From a bacterium (GTDB lineage Bacteria > Armatimonadota > UBA5829), in assembly GCA_021371935.1 (NCBI GenBank), contig JAJFVF010000007.1:62001-126000 (forward strand): a DNA stretch of 64,000 nt, given 5' to 3'. The notes below the pieces were generated by a model. It ran no database searches. It saw only the letters and a list, made by a program, of their open reading frames with translations, and was not told where the DNA came from. This document shows positions 28,176-36,303 of this stretch, in pieces. Each line of letters begins with the position of its first letter. Position 1 is the first letter of the stretch. The position numbers and the translations under genes are program-made.

Positions 28176-28218
28176 GGGGTATAGAGATAAAGGCCGTTCG
28201 ACAACACTTCTGACACCA
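28176..28218 (+). repeat. Casposon left terminal inverted repeat
   Basis: 43 bases starting GGGGTATAGAGATAAAGGCC and ending CTTCTGACACCA. Matches the reverse complement of 41689-41731 at 41 of 43 positions; the two differences are after GGCC. Confidence 0.95.
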
Positions 28219-28458
28219 CCTTGGGGCTCAAGTCTATACCCCAAGAGAGTGCAGTGTAATCAATCGTAGTCAACAGTTTCGGCAACACCTGCCACCAGGG
28301 CTGTCCTATCTGCACAGCGTCATTCCGAATACTTCGCCAAAGCCACAGACTACCACAGAGAGGTCGGACGGTTGAGAAATGGATTCCCTGCTGGCTTATT
28401 CATAACTTTTCTGGCTCAGGTAGTTTAGTCATTCTCTACAAGTACCAAGCTATGTGAA
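28219..28458. other. Non-coding subterminal region of the casposon left end
   Basis: No gene. Contains TTGGGG (28221-28226) and CCCCAA (28239-28244) as an inverted pair, within which CTATACCCC (28234-28242) is an inverted copy of the first nine bases of the terminal repeat. This may be an extra integrase site or a hairpin. Confidence 0.5.
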
Positions 28459-29751
28459 TCATCGTCTTGGAGATGCATCAAATACGACAACACTCTCTCT
28501 TAACAGCGGATTCTTTCGATAATCATCCCCCAGCCGTTTTCGCCAATGATGGCTGGTTGTTCGTAAGTATCTAAGAACTCCGACTTCACGCAAATGCCAG
28601 CCTACTTTAGAACCAATATCCGCAATGATTAAGTCCACGGGAATCTCGACTCCAGCATATGCCGACGTTGCTACGACCAGCCAGAGACTCGCATCGACTC
28701 TTGCCAACGATCTAAGCTTCTGCAAAATGTGCTTAATGTCTTCAAAGTAAGCCGGTATCATAGGTAACACTTTGTCGTTCCATAGGTACTCAGCACGTTC
28801 CTCAATCTGCTTATAACTCTCGTTATATAGTGAGCCAAAATCAGTTTCTACAGCATGCTTCCAGTTGGCTTGTACGTGCGAACGAATCGTGCTCAGACGC
28901 AATGTGGTGAGTTCGGCATTGTTGCTTACAAATTTGCCAAGAAACAGTTCTGGGCGGTACACATCGGAATAGTCAAACGAGTTTAAGTATGGAGGAGAAG
29001 TCACGCACAACTTGAAGCCTTCTGGAATTGCGTTTGCCTCCATTAGACGGGAATCGCCCAATCTTATACTACTAGAAGCCGGTAGTGACAAACATGCTAA
29101 ATCGTCAGATATTTGAAAAATGCGTTTACCATATGCTCGTAAGAATGTATCATGTCCGAAGCGTCGATACTTCCAGTCACGTCTATACCGAAGACATTTA
29201 CCATCCTTGATAGCGTTACAGCTATCCATAGCTGCACCTATCAGAGCAAGCCTACAAATATCTCCTACCGGCTTATCCAATTCTTCGGAGGCATTCCATC
29301 CACCTTCAAAGGCTCTGAGGACTTCGGCATTAAAGAGCCATTTCGGTTTCTTTGATGCCTCAGAAAATGTTGATATTCCCTCCAGAGGGGATTCCATTCC
29401 CCGTTCTGCTTTGTAAAACACATGATGACTAGCTGCTTCTAATTCCACTGGGCTTACATTTAGCAACTTAGTTTGGGACACAAATGCAAGAAATGGGTTT
29501 ACTTCAAGGCTTGTGGAGTCTATGCCTGTCTCTGAGGCAACTAAAGGCACCGTGCCACTGCCGCAAAATGGATCAACAACGACATCGCCGCTCTTGCATT
29601 TCGCATGTTTGAGAGCTTCTCGCACAAGGAAAGGGGAAAAGGCTTCCTTTACAAAGTACCACCTGTGGCGCGCCAAGTCTACAGACCCAACAGCTCGTGA
29701 GTAGTCAAGGTCTCTCAAATGGTAGTCATCAACAATTTGCGGAATTATCAT
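28459..29751 (-). CDS. DNA methyltransferase (N4-cytosine/N6-adenine type)
   Basis: 430 aa AdoMet-dependent DNA methylase. Motif I is DPFCGSGTVPL (residues 60-70) and the catalytic motif IV is TSPPY (251-255), with ~180 residues between, probably including the target-recognition part. The S-P-P-Y form points to exocyclic amino methylation, more often N4-cytosine. Motif order I then IV is unlike most DPFxGSGT (beta-class) enzymes, where it is reversed. Its start overlaps the nuclease stop by ATGA. Last gene of the cargo operon; likely protects host DNA from the upstream nuclease (inference). Confidence 0.88.
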   Translation of the reverse strand: MIIPQIVDDYHLRDLDYSRAVGSVDLARHRWYFVKEAFSPFLVREALKHAKCKSGDVVVDPFCGSGTVPLVASETGIDSTSLEVNPFLAFVSQTKLLNVSPVELEAASHHVFYKAERGMESPLEGISTFSEASKKPKWLFNAEVLRAFEGGWNASEELDKPVGDICRLALIGAAMDSCNAIKDGKCLRYRRDWKYRRFGHDTFLRAYGKRIFQISDDLACLSLPASSSIRLGDSRLMEANAIPEGFKLCVTSPPYLNSFDYSDVYRPELFLGKFVSNNAELTTLRLSTIRSHVQANWKHAVETDFGSLYNESYKQIEERAEYLWNDKVLPMIPAYFEDIKHILQKLRSLARVDASLWLVVATSAYAGVEIPVDLIIADIGSKVGWHLREVGVLRYLRTTSHHWRKRLGDDYRKNPLLRESVVVFDASPRR

Positions 29752-30758
29752 CTTTGCTTTGGCTCCAAATACAAACGAATCGGAGGAGCAAAGTCATCTC
29801 GAATCTTATGATACTCCGGGCTAAAAACGATCTCTCGCCCAGAATACTCAAGGTGGTTCCTTGCACCGCGACGAGCATCGAATACCACTAGATACCCTCG
29901 TGTCCAATGAAGAGGATTTCGGCGGCAGTGCCTTTCAAGGTAATCATCCAGTTGATTAGCACCTTCACGCGCCCTTGCATCAGTATATGTAACGGAATCT
30001 CGTCCATCACTGTGCTTGGATTTACCTAACCATTTGATTTCAACTAAGGCGGTGCGATTACAAAACATCCATTTGAGCCTCAAGTCAACAGGCTTTGGTG
30101 TAATAGCGTCAACATTCTCCTCGGGATTTACCTCAACATCGCGGATGCGCCCGTCAAGAAAGCTATAGAGCGAATCCCTCATATGATCTTCAGGCCCATT
30201 CCTTAGAAACAGGCGGTCTTGGTCATGCCAGATTTCAGACAATAGAGTACATGTAGACCGCCGTGCCTTCTTAGCATAATAATGCTCAAGTGCATCCCGC
30301 ACGTCTTTGAACATCGGCAAGTAACCCGAGCCTAACTCACAAGGGAATACAGAGCTGTGACCATTTGCAAAGAAGTGTTCACCCGCATTAGTGTATTTAT
30401 AGACGATGGAACTCCGAGAAAGGTCGTCGACACTCGGAACATAATCATCCCACAAGAGGAAACGACCATTTGGGAGAGCTTGCAGTGTAAATGGTGAGCG
30501 GGCATCGACCATGTTCGAGAGCAATGTAGCATCAGCCACATCCCGTGGCACCCGGCCATCGAATGCCAGGGGTTCATTATTTAGACTGGCGAAGATAACT
30601 ATCGGGCTAGCGCATATTTCCGGATCAACATATTCATATATGCGATGCAAAGCTTCCAGCAAGTCTTCGTAGATAGCAATCCCGTTATCGCCGCACTCCT
30701 TATAGATCATGAGTATCCAGTGACCACGAGCAAATTGGAGCAACCCTTGTTTATTCAC
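29748..30758 (-). CDS. PD-(D/E)XK nuclease-like protein
   Basis: 336 aa, GTG start. The C-terminal half shows a PD-(D/E)XK core: acidic helix PEDHMRDSL near 189-197, PVDLRL with D225, and ALVEIKW with E240 and K242, followed by a helix with Gln (GANQLDDYL) and the strand GYLVVFDAR. This is the pattern of restriction-type endonucleases. The N-terminal ~150 residues look like a winged-helix/adaptor region (YKYTNAGEHFFANG) and are not recognised. It overlaps the methyltransferase gene by 4 bases and follows the small middle gene after 21 bases. Predicted DNA-cleaving effector. Confidence 0.75.
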   Translation of the reverse strand: MNKQGLLQFARGHWILMIYKECGDNGIAIYEDLLEALHRIYEYVDPEICASPIVIFASLNNEPLAFDGRVPRDVADATLLSNMVDARSPFTLQALPNGRFLLWDDYVPSVDDLSRSSIVYKYTNAGEHFFANGHSSVFPCELGSGYLPMFKDVRDALEHYYAKKARRSTCTLLSEIWHDQDRLFLRNGPEDHMRDSLYSFLDGRIRDVEVNPEENVDAITPKPVDLRLKWMFCNRTALVEIKWLGKSKHSDGRDSVTYTDARAREGANQLDDYLERHCRRNPLHWTRGYLVVFDARRGARNHLEYSGREIVFSPEYHKIRDDFAPPIRLYLEPKQR

Positions 30759-30779
30759 ACCCGCAAACTCCCCATCATC

Positions 30780-31382
30780 CTAACTTGCATACTTCTTACC
30801 ACCAGAACACTCAAGCATATAGCTCAACCAAATAACGGCAGGAACCGCAAGATCATGAACATCAACACCAATGGCTTCGCTTATTGCAGCAAACTCATCA
30901 TACATCTCACTCACTCGCCCATCCGGAAGCAAGTAGCGGGTCGAGTTGAGGTGAATTGCGTTATGCAAAAACGTCTCTTGAGATACAGCTGTTTTTATGA
31001 GTCCTGGCGGCAATGACATAGTGCTGGAACAAGCTCCGTCAATAAACTCCTCGCGTGTGTGTAGTGTAGATAGAGTAATCAACGATTGGAGCATCTTCAT
31101 ACCTGCATCTGTAATCAAGAAACCAATCTCGTTGTCATGCGCCAACAGACCGAGTCTCTCCATCTCATCGATCACTTCTGCAATCGCCTGGCTAAACGGT
31201 GAGCCAGTAGGCGAGCTGATGAACTTATATTGCCATTCACTTGCTGGACACTTCCGATAAAGCGAAAGAAGGCAAGATAAGTATGCAAACAGGTGGAATT
31301 CACCCACGCTGACATTTCCGTATCTGTCTTGCAGACGAACTCCAATGGCTAGACAATCAAACGTGGCATACGGATTAAGCAC
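30780..31382 (-). CDS. Small middle component of an ABC-ATPase defence operon (predicted)
   Basis: 200 aa, GTG start. Starts MLNPYATFDCLAIGVRLQD; residues 60-130 resemble a winged helix (FSQAIAEVIDEMERLGLLAHDNEIGFLITDAGMKML is its central helix-wing stretch in pieces). No catalytic motif. The start overlaps the ATPase stop by 8 bases, so translation is coupled. Size, winged-helix-like content and position between an ABC ATPase and a nuclease match the middle components of ABC-three-component systems and the small subunit of Lamassu operons. Family assignment is inference. Confidence 0.6.
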   Translation of the reverse strand: MLNPYATFDCLAIGVRLQDRYGNVSVGEFHLFAYLSCLLSLYRKCPASEWQYKFISSPTGSPFSQAIAEVIDEMERLGLLAHDNEIGFLITDAGMKMLQSLITLSTLHTREEFIDGACSSTMSLPPGLIKTAVSQETFLHNAIHLNSTRYLLPDGRVSEMYDEFAAISEAIGVDVHDLAVPAVIWLSYMLECSGGKKYAS

Positions 31383-33378
31383 CGAGACTCACCTCATGCT
31401 TTGCGAATGCTGCGTCGATCTCCGTGTATGCATCTTTGAAAGCTTCTTCTTCCGCTATCTGTACGTCTGATAGTTCCGTCCACGATGTCATTGGCGAGAA
31501 CTCCATCTTTTCTCTCCCGCACCGCTGTGCCAATGACTGGATCAGTCGCGAGGTGTTGATGTTTGCGGTCATTATTATGTGATGACCATTGCTAACGTAA
31601 ATAGCAAACATGTCACCAGCACGTTTCTCATAGGCGATATCCAGTGAGCCTTCAGGAGTATCAATGAACAGGCTGGAGGTAGATGCAGGGTCTGCCATAT
31701 ACTGTGACAAAGCCATTCTTAGAGCTATATCAACAAAGAAACGCTGACTTTCCGACAATTGGTGTGGTTGCCGACGCTCTGATCCTGTGATCTCCAAGAC
31801 CAAGTTGAGCTCCGGTGACGAACGCGGCGTTTCCAGTCGAACATCTAGATCAAGTCCTAAAAAATGTCCGGCCAAATTCTTGAATAACGGCACGAATTCC
31901 ATCTCTGCCGCTGTGTACTTGCTCTCAAGTTCATGCTGGAGTTTGGCAAGCTCTCGTCGCTTCTCATCCCTACGGGCATACCAGTTCAGTTTGTTCTTTA
32001 TTAACAGAGCCATTTGCTGTCTGTACTTTTCCAGAACGACATCCAAATCGCTAGGCTGTCCGTCAGACCGGTTCAATTGCTGCAGAGCATCCTCGTTTGC
32101 ACGTTCAAATCCACACAATTCCTCAACGGCACTCTTCAAATCCGCCAACGCCGCCTCCTGTTCTAGTTGCAGGCGTTGTTTCTTTTGGACTAGTGAATCG
32201 AGTTCTTTTTGAGCGTTACCTATCTCCGTATCGATATTCTGCAAGTGAACTAGTAAATCCGCACCGTCAGCACCATCAACATTCTCATTATTGCATAGCG
32301 GGCAGATATTGGACTTGGACCGAACCTCTATCGCACGCACTATAGATTCCCCTTCAGCGCCACACAATTCACAGCGACCTTTGCCAATTGATAGACGTAT
32401 CAAGGGATGATGCTGCACATTAGAATGAATGTTGAAATGCTGATTGAAGACTACCTCATACTCGGTTCGCAGAGACATATGACGTGCGCTCAATCCTTGG
32501 AATTTCAGATCGGCGTCACCGATTTGGTCTTTTAATCCATCAACAATACGCTGCCTTGCATCTATCAGATCAAGAAGTTCGCGATGCTTTTCTGCAAGGT
32601 CAGGATCAGGACTCTCATCATTTGGATTCACTTCTTTCTCTAGTTCACCAATCTTGTTGCGTAATTCCGTAGCTCTCCAGCTATCGTGGCGAGCTTTTGA
32701 GTCGAAATCCCTTTCTTCACGCCTGAGTAAATCTGCCCGTTTTGCAACATTCTGATCCATTGCAAAGGCAATATATAGAACCTGCTCCAGAACACGCTGA
32801 TGCCAAAAAAGCAAATGCCTGCTTTCGTCAAAAGTTAAGAGGTAGTTCTGTAAGAAAACTAGCTGTGCATAGCTTGCTAATCCCGTGTCTTCGGTAATCG
32901 ACTCGGCATAGCGTTCGTGTCTTTCGCCGGGGGAGAGCAGCGAAGTATCAACGCAGACGGTAGCGACAGAATCAGACACTTCATATATAAGAAGTTCACG
33001 CAGTTCTGTTGGCTCAAACAAGCCCCTCGTAATTCTGTACATGCGGCTTCCGACACTAAGCTCAACGGTTACTTCTGCAGCTTTTCTATCAGGTTCACTT
33101 ATACGGCCCGAGAAATAATCACCCGCGTAACTAAGGCTGGAGGCGTAGCTCTCTTCAACTGACTGGAATTTCGGGTTTGGCTCACAAACTACTCCTGTGA
33201 TTGCATAGTTGATAGCAGATAGGAAAGTGGATTTCCCCAGCCCGTTTGCTCCAGCCAGACAAAACACCCCTTCTGGAAATGTCAGCTCTATGACTGGTGC
33301 AGACTTGTATAGCGAAAATTTTTCGAGTCTCACCTTTGTCACTCGCGGGAATCGCAATTTCATCTCAACATCTGGCAT
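31375..33378 (-). CDS. Rad50/SMC-like ABC ATPase with zinc-hook cysteines
   Basis: 667 aa. Walker A GANGLGKST at residues 43-51, Q-loop region FLQNYLLTFDE, coiled coil on both sides of a CELC/CPLC cysteine pair set (about residues 335-360, zinc-hook-like), ABC signature LSESQRFFVDIAL near 538 and Walker B SSLFIDTPEGSLD near 567. This is the Rad50/RecF/SMC class with a short coiled coil, as in LmuB and ABC-3C ATPases. AAGGGGA precedes the ATG. Head of the operon that continues with the middle protein, nuclease and methyltransferase. Probably senses or loads on DNA ends or foreign DNA and controls the nuclease (inference). Confidence 0.87.
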   Translation of the reverse strand: MPDVEMKLRFPRVTKVRLEKFSLYKSAPVIELTFPEGVFCLAGANGLGKSTFLSAINYAITGVVCEPNPKFQSVEESYASSLSYAGDYFSGRISEPDRKAAEVTVELSVGSRMYRITRGLFEPTELRELLIYEVSDSVATVCVDTSLLSPGERHERYAESITEDTGLASYAQLVFLQNYLLTFDESRHLLFWHQRVLEQVLYIAFAMDQNVAKRADLLRREERDFDSKARHDSWRATELRNKIGELEKEVNPNDESPDPDLAEKHRELLDLIDARQRIVDGLKDQIGDADLKFQGLSARHMSLRTEYEVVFNQHFNIHSNVQHHPLIRLSIGKGRCELCGAEGESIVRAIEVRSKSNICPLCNNENVDGADGADLLVHLQNIDTEIGNAQKELDSLVQKKQRLQLEQEAALADLKSAVEELCGFERANEDALQQLNRSDGQPSDLDVVLEKYRQQMALLIKNKLNWYARRDEKRRELAKLQHELESKYTAAEMEFVPLFKNLAGHFLGLDLDVRLETPRSSPELNLVLEITGSERRQPHQLSESQRFFVDIALRMALSQYMADPASTSSLFIDTPEGSLDIAYEKRAGDMFAIYVSNGHHIIMTANINTSRLIQSLAQRCGREKMEFSPMTSWTELSDVQIAEEEAFKDAYTEIDAAFAKHEVSLGA

Positions 33379-33590
33379 TTACTGTTGTCCCCTTCGTTCC
33401 CCAACCAGCGCTGCAGTATCATTATCGGATGAGCGTACTTAGTATTCCTTAGCCACGCAAGCATAGTTATCCTGCTGCTTGGTCTACAGCGCTGAAGTGA
33501 CACACGCCAAATTCTTTCCTTAACAACGGTTTCAGAACTTTTAGCTTTGCGAATCACCCGAAGCTTATATTTGCTGATATCGGTTGGCAA
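33360..33590 (-). CDS. Possible small basic protein ahead of the ATPase
   Basis: 76 aa from a TTG start, with AGGAG about 15 bases upstream. It is Arg/Lys-rich (KYKLRVIRKAKSSETVVKE) and its stop lies 19 bases inside the ATPase gene, so coupling is possible. No family recognised. It may simply be a chance ORF in the leader. Confidence 0.28.
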   Translation of the reverse strand: MPTDISKYKLRVIRKAKSSETVVKERIWRVSLQRCRPSSRITMLAWLRNTKYAHPIMILQRWLGNEGDNSKCQMLR

Positions 33591-33687
33591 GTCACTTTAG
33601 CAAGGCTCCTGAACTGTGATCGAATCTCATCAATTGTTGCTTTCGGACGCCCTCGTGAGGGCACGGTCAGTTCTTCCAGTAACCACG

Positions 33688-34518
33688 TTATCCCTCGGCA
33701 GTCCTGCTTGTAGAATCAATGGCTTTCTTAACCTGAGTTTGCGGCATACCCAAGATGGCTGAGATACTCCTGATTGTTTCCCCCTGCTCATATAGCTCAC
33801 GGCACTTTTCGACATTCGAGACACGCTGGCTGGGTTCAACATACCACCAGTGGTACAAGACCGCTTTATTAGCAATGTCGTTAGCTGAAAGGGTGTCCTC
33901 TTCTGGGAACATCTGCTGTGCCATGAACTGACGCCTTGCATCGCTCTTGGCCTCGGTGAATCGCTCGTGTCGCGCCATCTGCTCAGCAAATTTGAACTGC
34001 CGGACACTTTCCTCAGAAGATCGGAGTCTCCTGTCATTGCGCAGAACAGCTTTTGCATCCTCTATTGCCGATGTGATGGCTGAGTCTACATCGTCGTACC
34101 AATGCTCTGCGGCGAAGAATTTGTGGATGACTCTTTCACCAAACCAGCATGCCATTGCGCAAGCGGTTTGGCCCGCATAATTGTCCCATTCACGCAAGCG
34201 TTCATGCAGACGTGTACGGAACCAGGCTCGTTCCGTATCACTCAGCCTGTCTGTTCGATACTCGTTCATCTCCATAGATTCCAGTTGTTCTATTGCCATG
34301 TCAATCTCGCGTTCCGGGTCGTAGCTAGGCCCACAAAGGTACAAGACCGATGCTTTAGCACGGACTGCGAAGTCAAGATATGACTTCCAACAAGTGTTGG
34401 GCCAAACTGCTATGACGCGCAGTTTGTCCAAATCCGGCATTGCCGGAAAGACCACAATGTCCAAAGCCTCCGCTGCTTCCTTAATCTCCTCGAAAACATT
34501 ACCATTGCTTTCTGCCAT
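33688..34518 (-). CDS. HTH protein of unknown function
   Basis: 276 aa. The C-terminal ~45 residues form a resolvase-type helix-turn-helix (CRELYEQGETIRSISAILG). The N-terminal 230 residues are helical, Trp/Tyr-rich and charged, with no known family; VVFPAMPDLDKLRVIAVWP near the start could be a Rossmann-like strand-helix unit. Start at 34518 is chosen because AAGGA is spaced 9 bases before that ATG. Divergent from the XRE gene and upstream of the cargo operon; a regulator or target-recognition role is possible. Confidence 0.65.
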   Translation of the reverse strand: MAESNGNVFEEIKEAAEALDIVVFPAMPDLDKLRVIAVWPNTCWKSYLDFAVRAKASVLYLCGPSYDPEREIDMAIEQLESMEMNEYRTDRLSDTERAWFRTRLHERLREWDNYAGQTACAMACWFGERVIHKFFAAEHWYDDVDSAITSAIEDAKAVLRNDRRLRSSEESVRQFKFAEQMARHERFTEAKSDARRQFMAQQMFPEEDTLSANDIANKAVLYHWWYVEPSQRVSNVEKCRELYEQGETIRSISAILGMPQTQVKKAIDSTSRTAEG

Positions 34519-34653
34519 AACTACCATCCTTTCTTGGATACACACAGTTCAGTTCAGACAGTAATGTCATTCCACAAACCCAACTATGTAGTAGTACCAT
34601 CGTCCGCATGCTTTGCGATAATGACACAGATTATCGGAACAGGTGATGAGAGT

Positions 34654-34953
34654 ATGCCACGAGGTTCTCCGCGCTTACGGACTCCAGATAAGAAGATGAA
34701 TCAGCTTGGTCTGCGCGTAAAGAACCGCCGCCACTCCCTGAAGCTGACACAAGATGCGCTGTGCGCGATACTTGCTCGTGTCACAAACGGCGGGTGGATT
34801 CCCGCTCAGGGAGACATATACCGTATTGAAAACGGGTCACGCATTGTCTCCGATGTGGAGATTTTCGCGTTAGCTGAAGCACTTGAGTGCTCACCCGTCT
34901 GGCTCCTGATCGGAGAGCGAGACGATCTCCTCCCGCACCCACTTGATGACTGA
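34654..34953 (+). CDS. XRE-family transcriptional regulator
   Basis: 99 aa from the ATG at 34654 (AGGTGATGAG just upstream). Lambda-repressor-type HTH: LGLRVKNRRHSLKLTQDALC, IYRIENGSRIVSDVEIFALAEALECSPVWLL. Divergent from the HTH gene to its left, which places it to control the cargo operon or the casposon genes. Its 3' end overlaps the 3' end of cas1 by 63 bases on the other strand, so convergent transcription could limit Cas1 expression. Confidence 0.85.
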   Translation: MPRGSPRLRTPDKKMNQLGLRVKNRRHSLKLTQDALCAILARVTNGGWIPAQGDIYRIENGSRIVSDVEIFALAEALECSPVWLLIGERDDLLPHPLDD

Positions 34954-36237
34954 TTGGACTTTCGCTTCGCTAACACATATCGCCGCTATCCTCCTTGCCA
35001 TCTCAGGATTTAGGCGACATATCCCTTTCGCAGTCAGTATGAAGTCGCTGGGAGTGAAGGTGTTCATACGCAATAGTTCGAGTATTACCCTGTCAACCAA
35101 TGCCCGGAGTGGTTCCATAAGGTCGTATACCAGAGCCACACGGCCCGGTCTGCTCGCATGCAGATAGCCTATTGCGGGGTCAAACCCGGCTGATGTGGCG
35201 GCTATGCGTATCTGACTTTCGAGGACGCCATAGGCATAGTTTAGAAGCGCGTTCGCCGGGTGAGTGGCGTTGCGGTTTGTGCCGCTGACAAGCGACTGCC
35301 GACCTCCTACCATAAGCCAGTCCATCGGTATGGGATGACGGCCCGTTCCTTTCCAACGCATAGGTAGGGATTGCCATACATCAAAGTAGGAAACAGCGGC
35401 CCTGGCTTCTATCATTCGGAGGGTTTCTACATCGGGAACCGGCCCGGCTAACTCCTCCAGACATCGGTCTATCTTTTCCAGTGCCCGCTTCTTCAGTTTG
35501 CTGTCGGGGAAGATGTCCAATGTGGACTTGGAAGCGGCAATCTTGAGCTGTATAAGTTGAATAGCGAGCTTCAGACCAATGCCGTTAGATTGTGCCGCGA
35601 GCTGTAACTGCCGGAGTCCGAAGTCCGCACTCAGGCTGTCGCCACCGATGCAGGTAACCACTTCCCCCTGCCAGTTCAGAGCGACAAGCGGAATCCGCTG
35701 CTCACAGAGCCATTGCATAACGCTCAAGCTGATGTAGCCGTCAACGTCAAGCAATACAATCCGTGAGGGAAGAGACTTTCTGCTGGGATAGAACCGCCAT
35801 TCCCGGCGGGTCTGGGGGTAGTGAGTGAATCCGTCACGAACAACCAAGGCCCCGCGTTCAGTTTTGAGTTGAACACCGTGCCCGGTCAGGATTAGCGGCT
35901 TGGAATCAGGCTGGTGCTTGGGCTTTGATTTGAGGCTGAAGCAGTCTCGCTCGTCAAGCCAGAATCGAGACCGGGCAAGCCACAGTTCACCATCGCTCAC
36001 CTGTTCCCGGTCATAGTCGTCGGCAGTTCTGGTTCCGTGCTTCTCCGCCCAATACTGGTCTCGGCGGGTGTGAAGTTTGGTCTTTACGTGTTCGCGCCAG
36101 TACTGATTCCAGCATTCGCGATTGCAGAACTTCTGCGTGGATTTTAGACCGATCAGGGGTTTCCCACATTGGGGACACCTTGACGGGTCAGTGAGGGTTG
36201 CACATTCGTGAGAATGTGCGCTATACTCTTTTTGCAT
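34891..36237 (-). CDS. cas1: Cas1 integrase (casposase) with N-terminal zinc finger
   Basis: 448 aa. Residues ~115-425 are Cas1: beta-sandwich, then catalytic domain with MIEARAAVSYF (E277), HPANALLNYAYGVLESQI, FDPAIGYLHAS (H360) and VYDLMEPLRALVD (D372, E375). The metal-binding E/H/D triad is complete. The N-terminal 50 residues hold a four-cysteine finger (CPQC, C21/C24, with C38 and C42 in FCNREC), unusual for CRISPR Cas1; a basic linker (50-110) follows. As the only integrase in the element it should cut the terminal repeats and join them to the target, making the 15-base duplication. No Cas2 is encoded, as expected for casposons. Confidence 0.93.
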   Translation of the reverse strand: MQKEYSAHSHECATLTDPSRCPQCGKPLIGLKSTQKFCNRECWNQYWREHVKTKLHTRRDQYWAEKHGTRTADDYDREQVSDGELWLARSRFWLDERDCFSLKSKPKHQPDSKPLILTGHGVQLKTERGALVVRDGFTHYPQTRREWRFYPSRKSLPSRIVLLDVDGYISLSVMQWLCEQRIPLVALNWQGEVVTCIGGDSLSADFGLRQLQLAAQSNGIGLKLAIQLIQLKIAASKSTLDIFPDSKLKKRALEKIDRCLEELAGPVPDVETLRMIEARAAVSYFDVWQSLPMRWKGTGRHPIPMDWLMVGGRQSLVSGTNRNATHPANALLNYAYGVLESQIRIAATSAGFDPAIGYLHASRPGRVALVYDLMEPLRALVDRVILELLRMNTFTPSDFILTAKGICRLNPEMARRIAAICVSEAKVQSVIKWVREEIVSLSDQEPDG

Positions 36238-36264
36238 GCGGAAGTATCCTTTCCGTGTGTCACG

Positions 36265-36293
36265 CCCCCGGACTGTTCGAGCAGTCGCGGGGG
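36265..36293 (-). promoter_or_regulatory. Hairpin between the HTH gene and cas1
   Basis: CCCCC..GACTG pairs with CAGTC..GGGGG around TTCGAG, in the 66-base gap upstream of cas1. It could terminate the preceding gene or restrain cas1. Confidence 0.5.
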
Positions 36294-36303
36294 TATCTAA
36301 TAT

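Noticed and set aside
28004-28213. 69-aa ORF on + crossing the casposon left end
   Set aside because: It runs through the hairpin repeat, the target duplication and the terminal repeat, so it is a chance frame made by the insertion.
31375-33378. RecN or SbcC housekeeping repair protein
   Set aside because: Length and hook resemble them, but the coiled coil is short and the gene is coupled to a nuclease and methylase inside a transposon.
33630-34058. 142-aa ORF on - within the HTH gene
   Set aside because: Out-of-frame shadow of the 276-aa HTH gene without its own ribosome site.
34891-36237. Cas1 as part of a CRISPR-Cas adaptation module
   Set aside because: No Cas2, effector genes or regularly spaced direct repeats are present in the window, while terminal inverted repeats, a target duplication and PolB are; the casposon reading explains everything.
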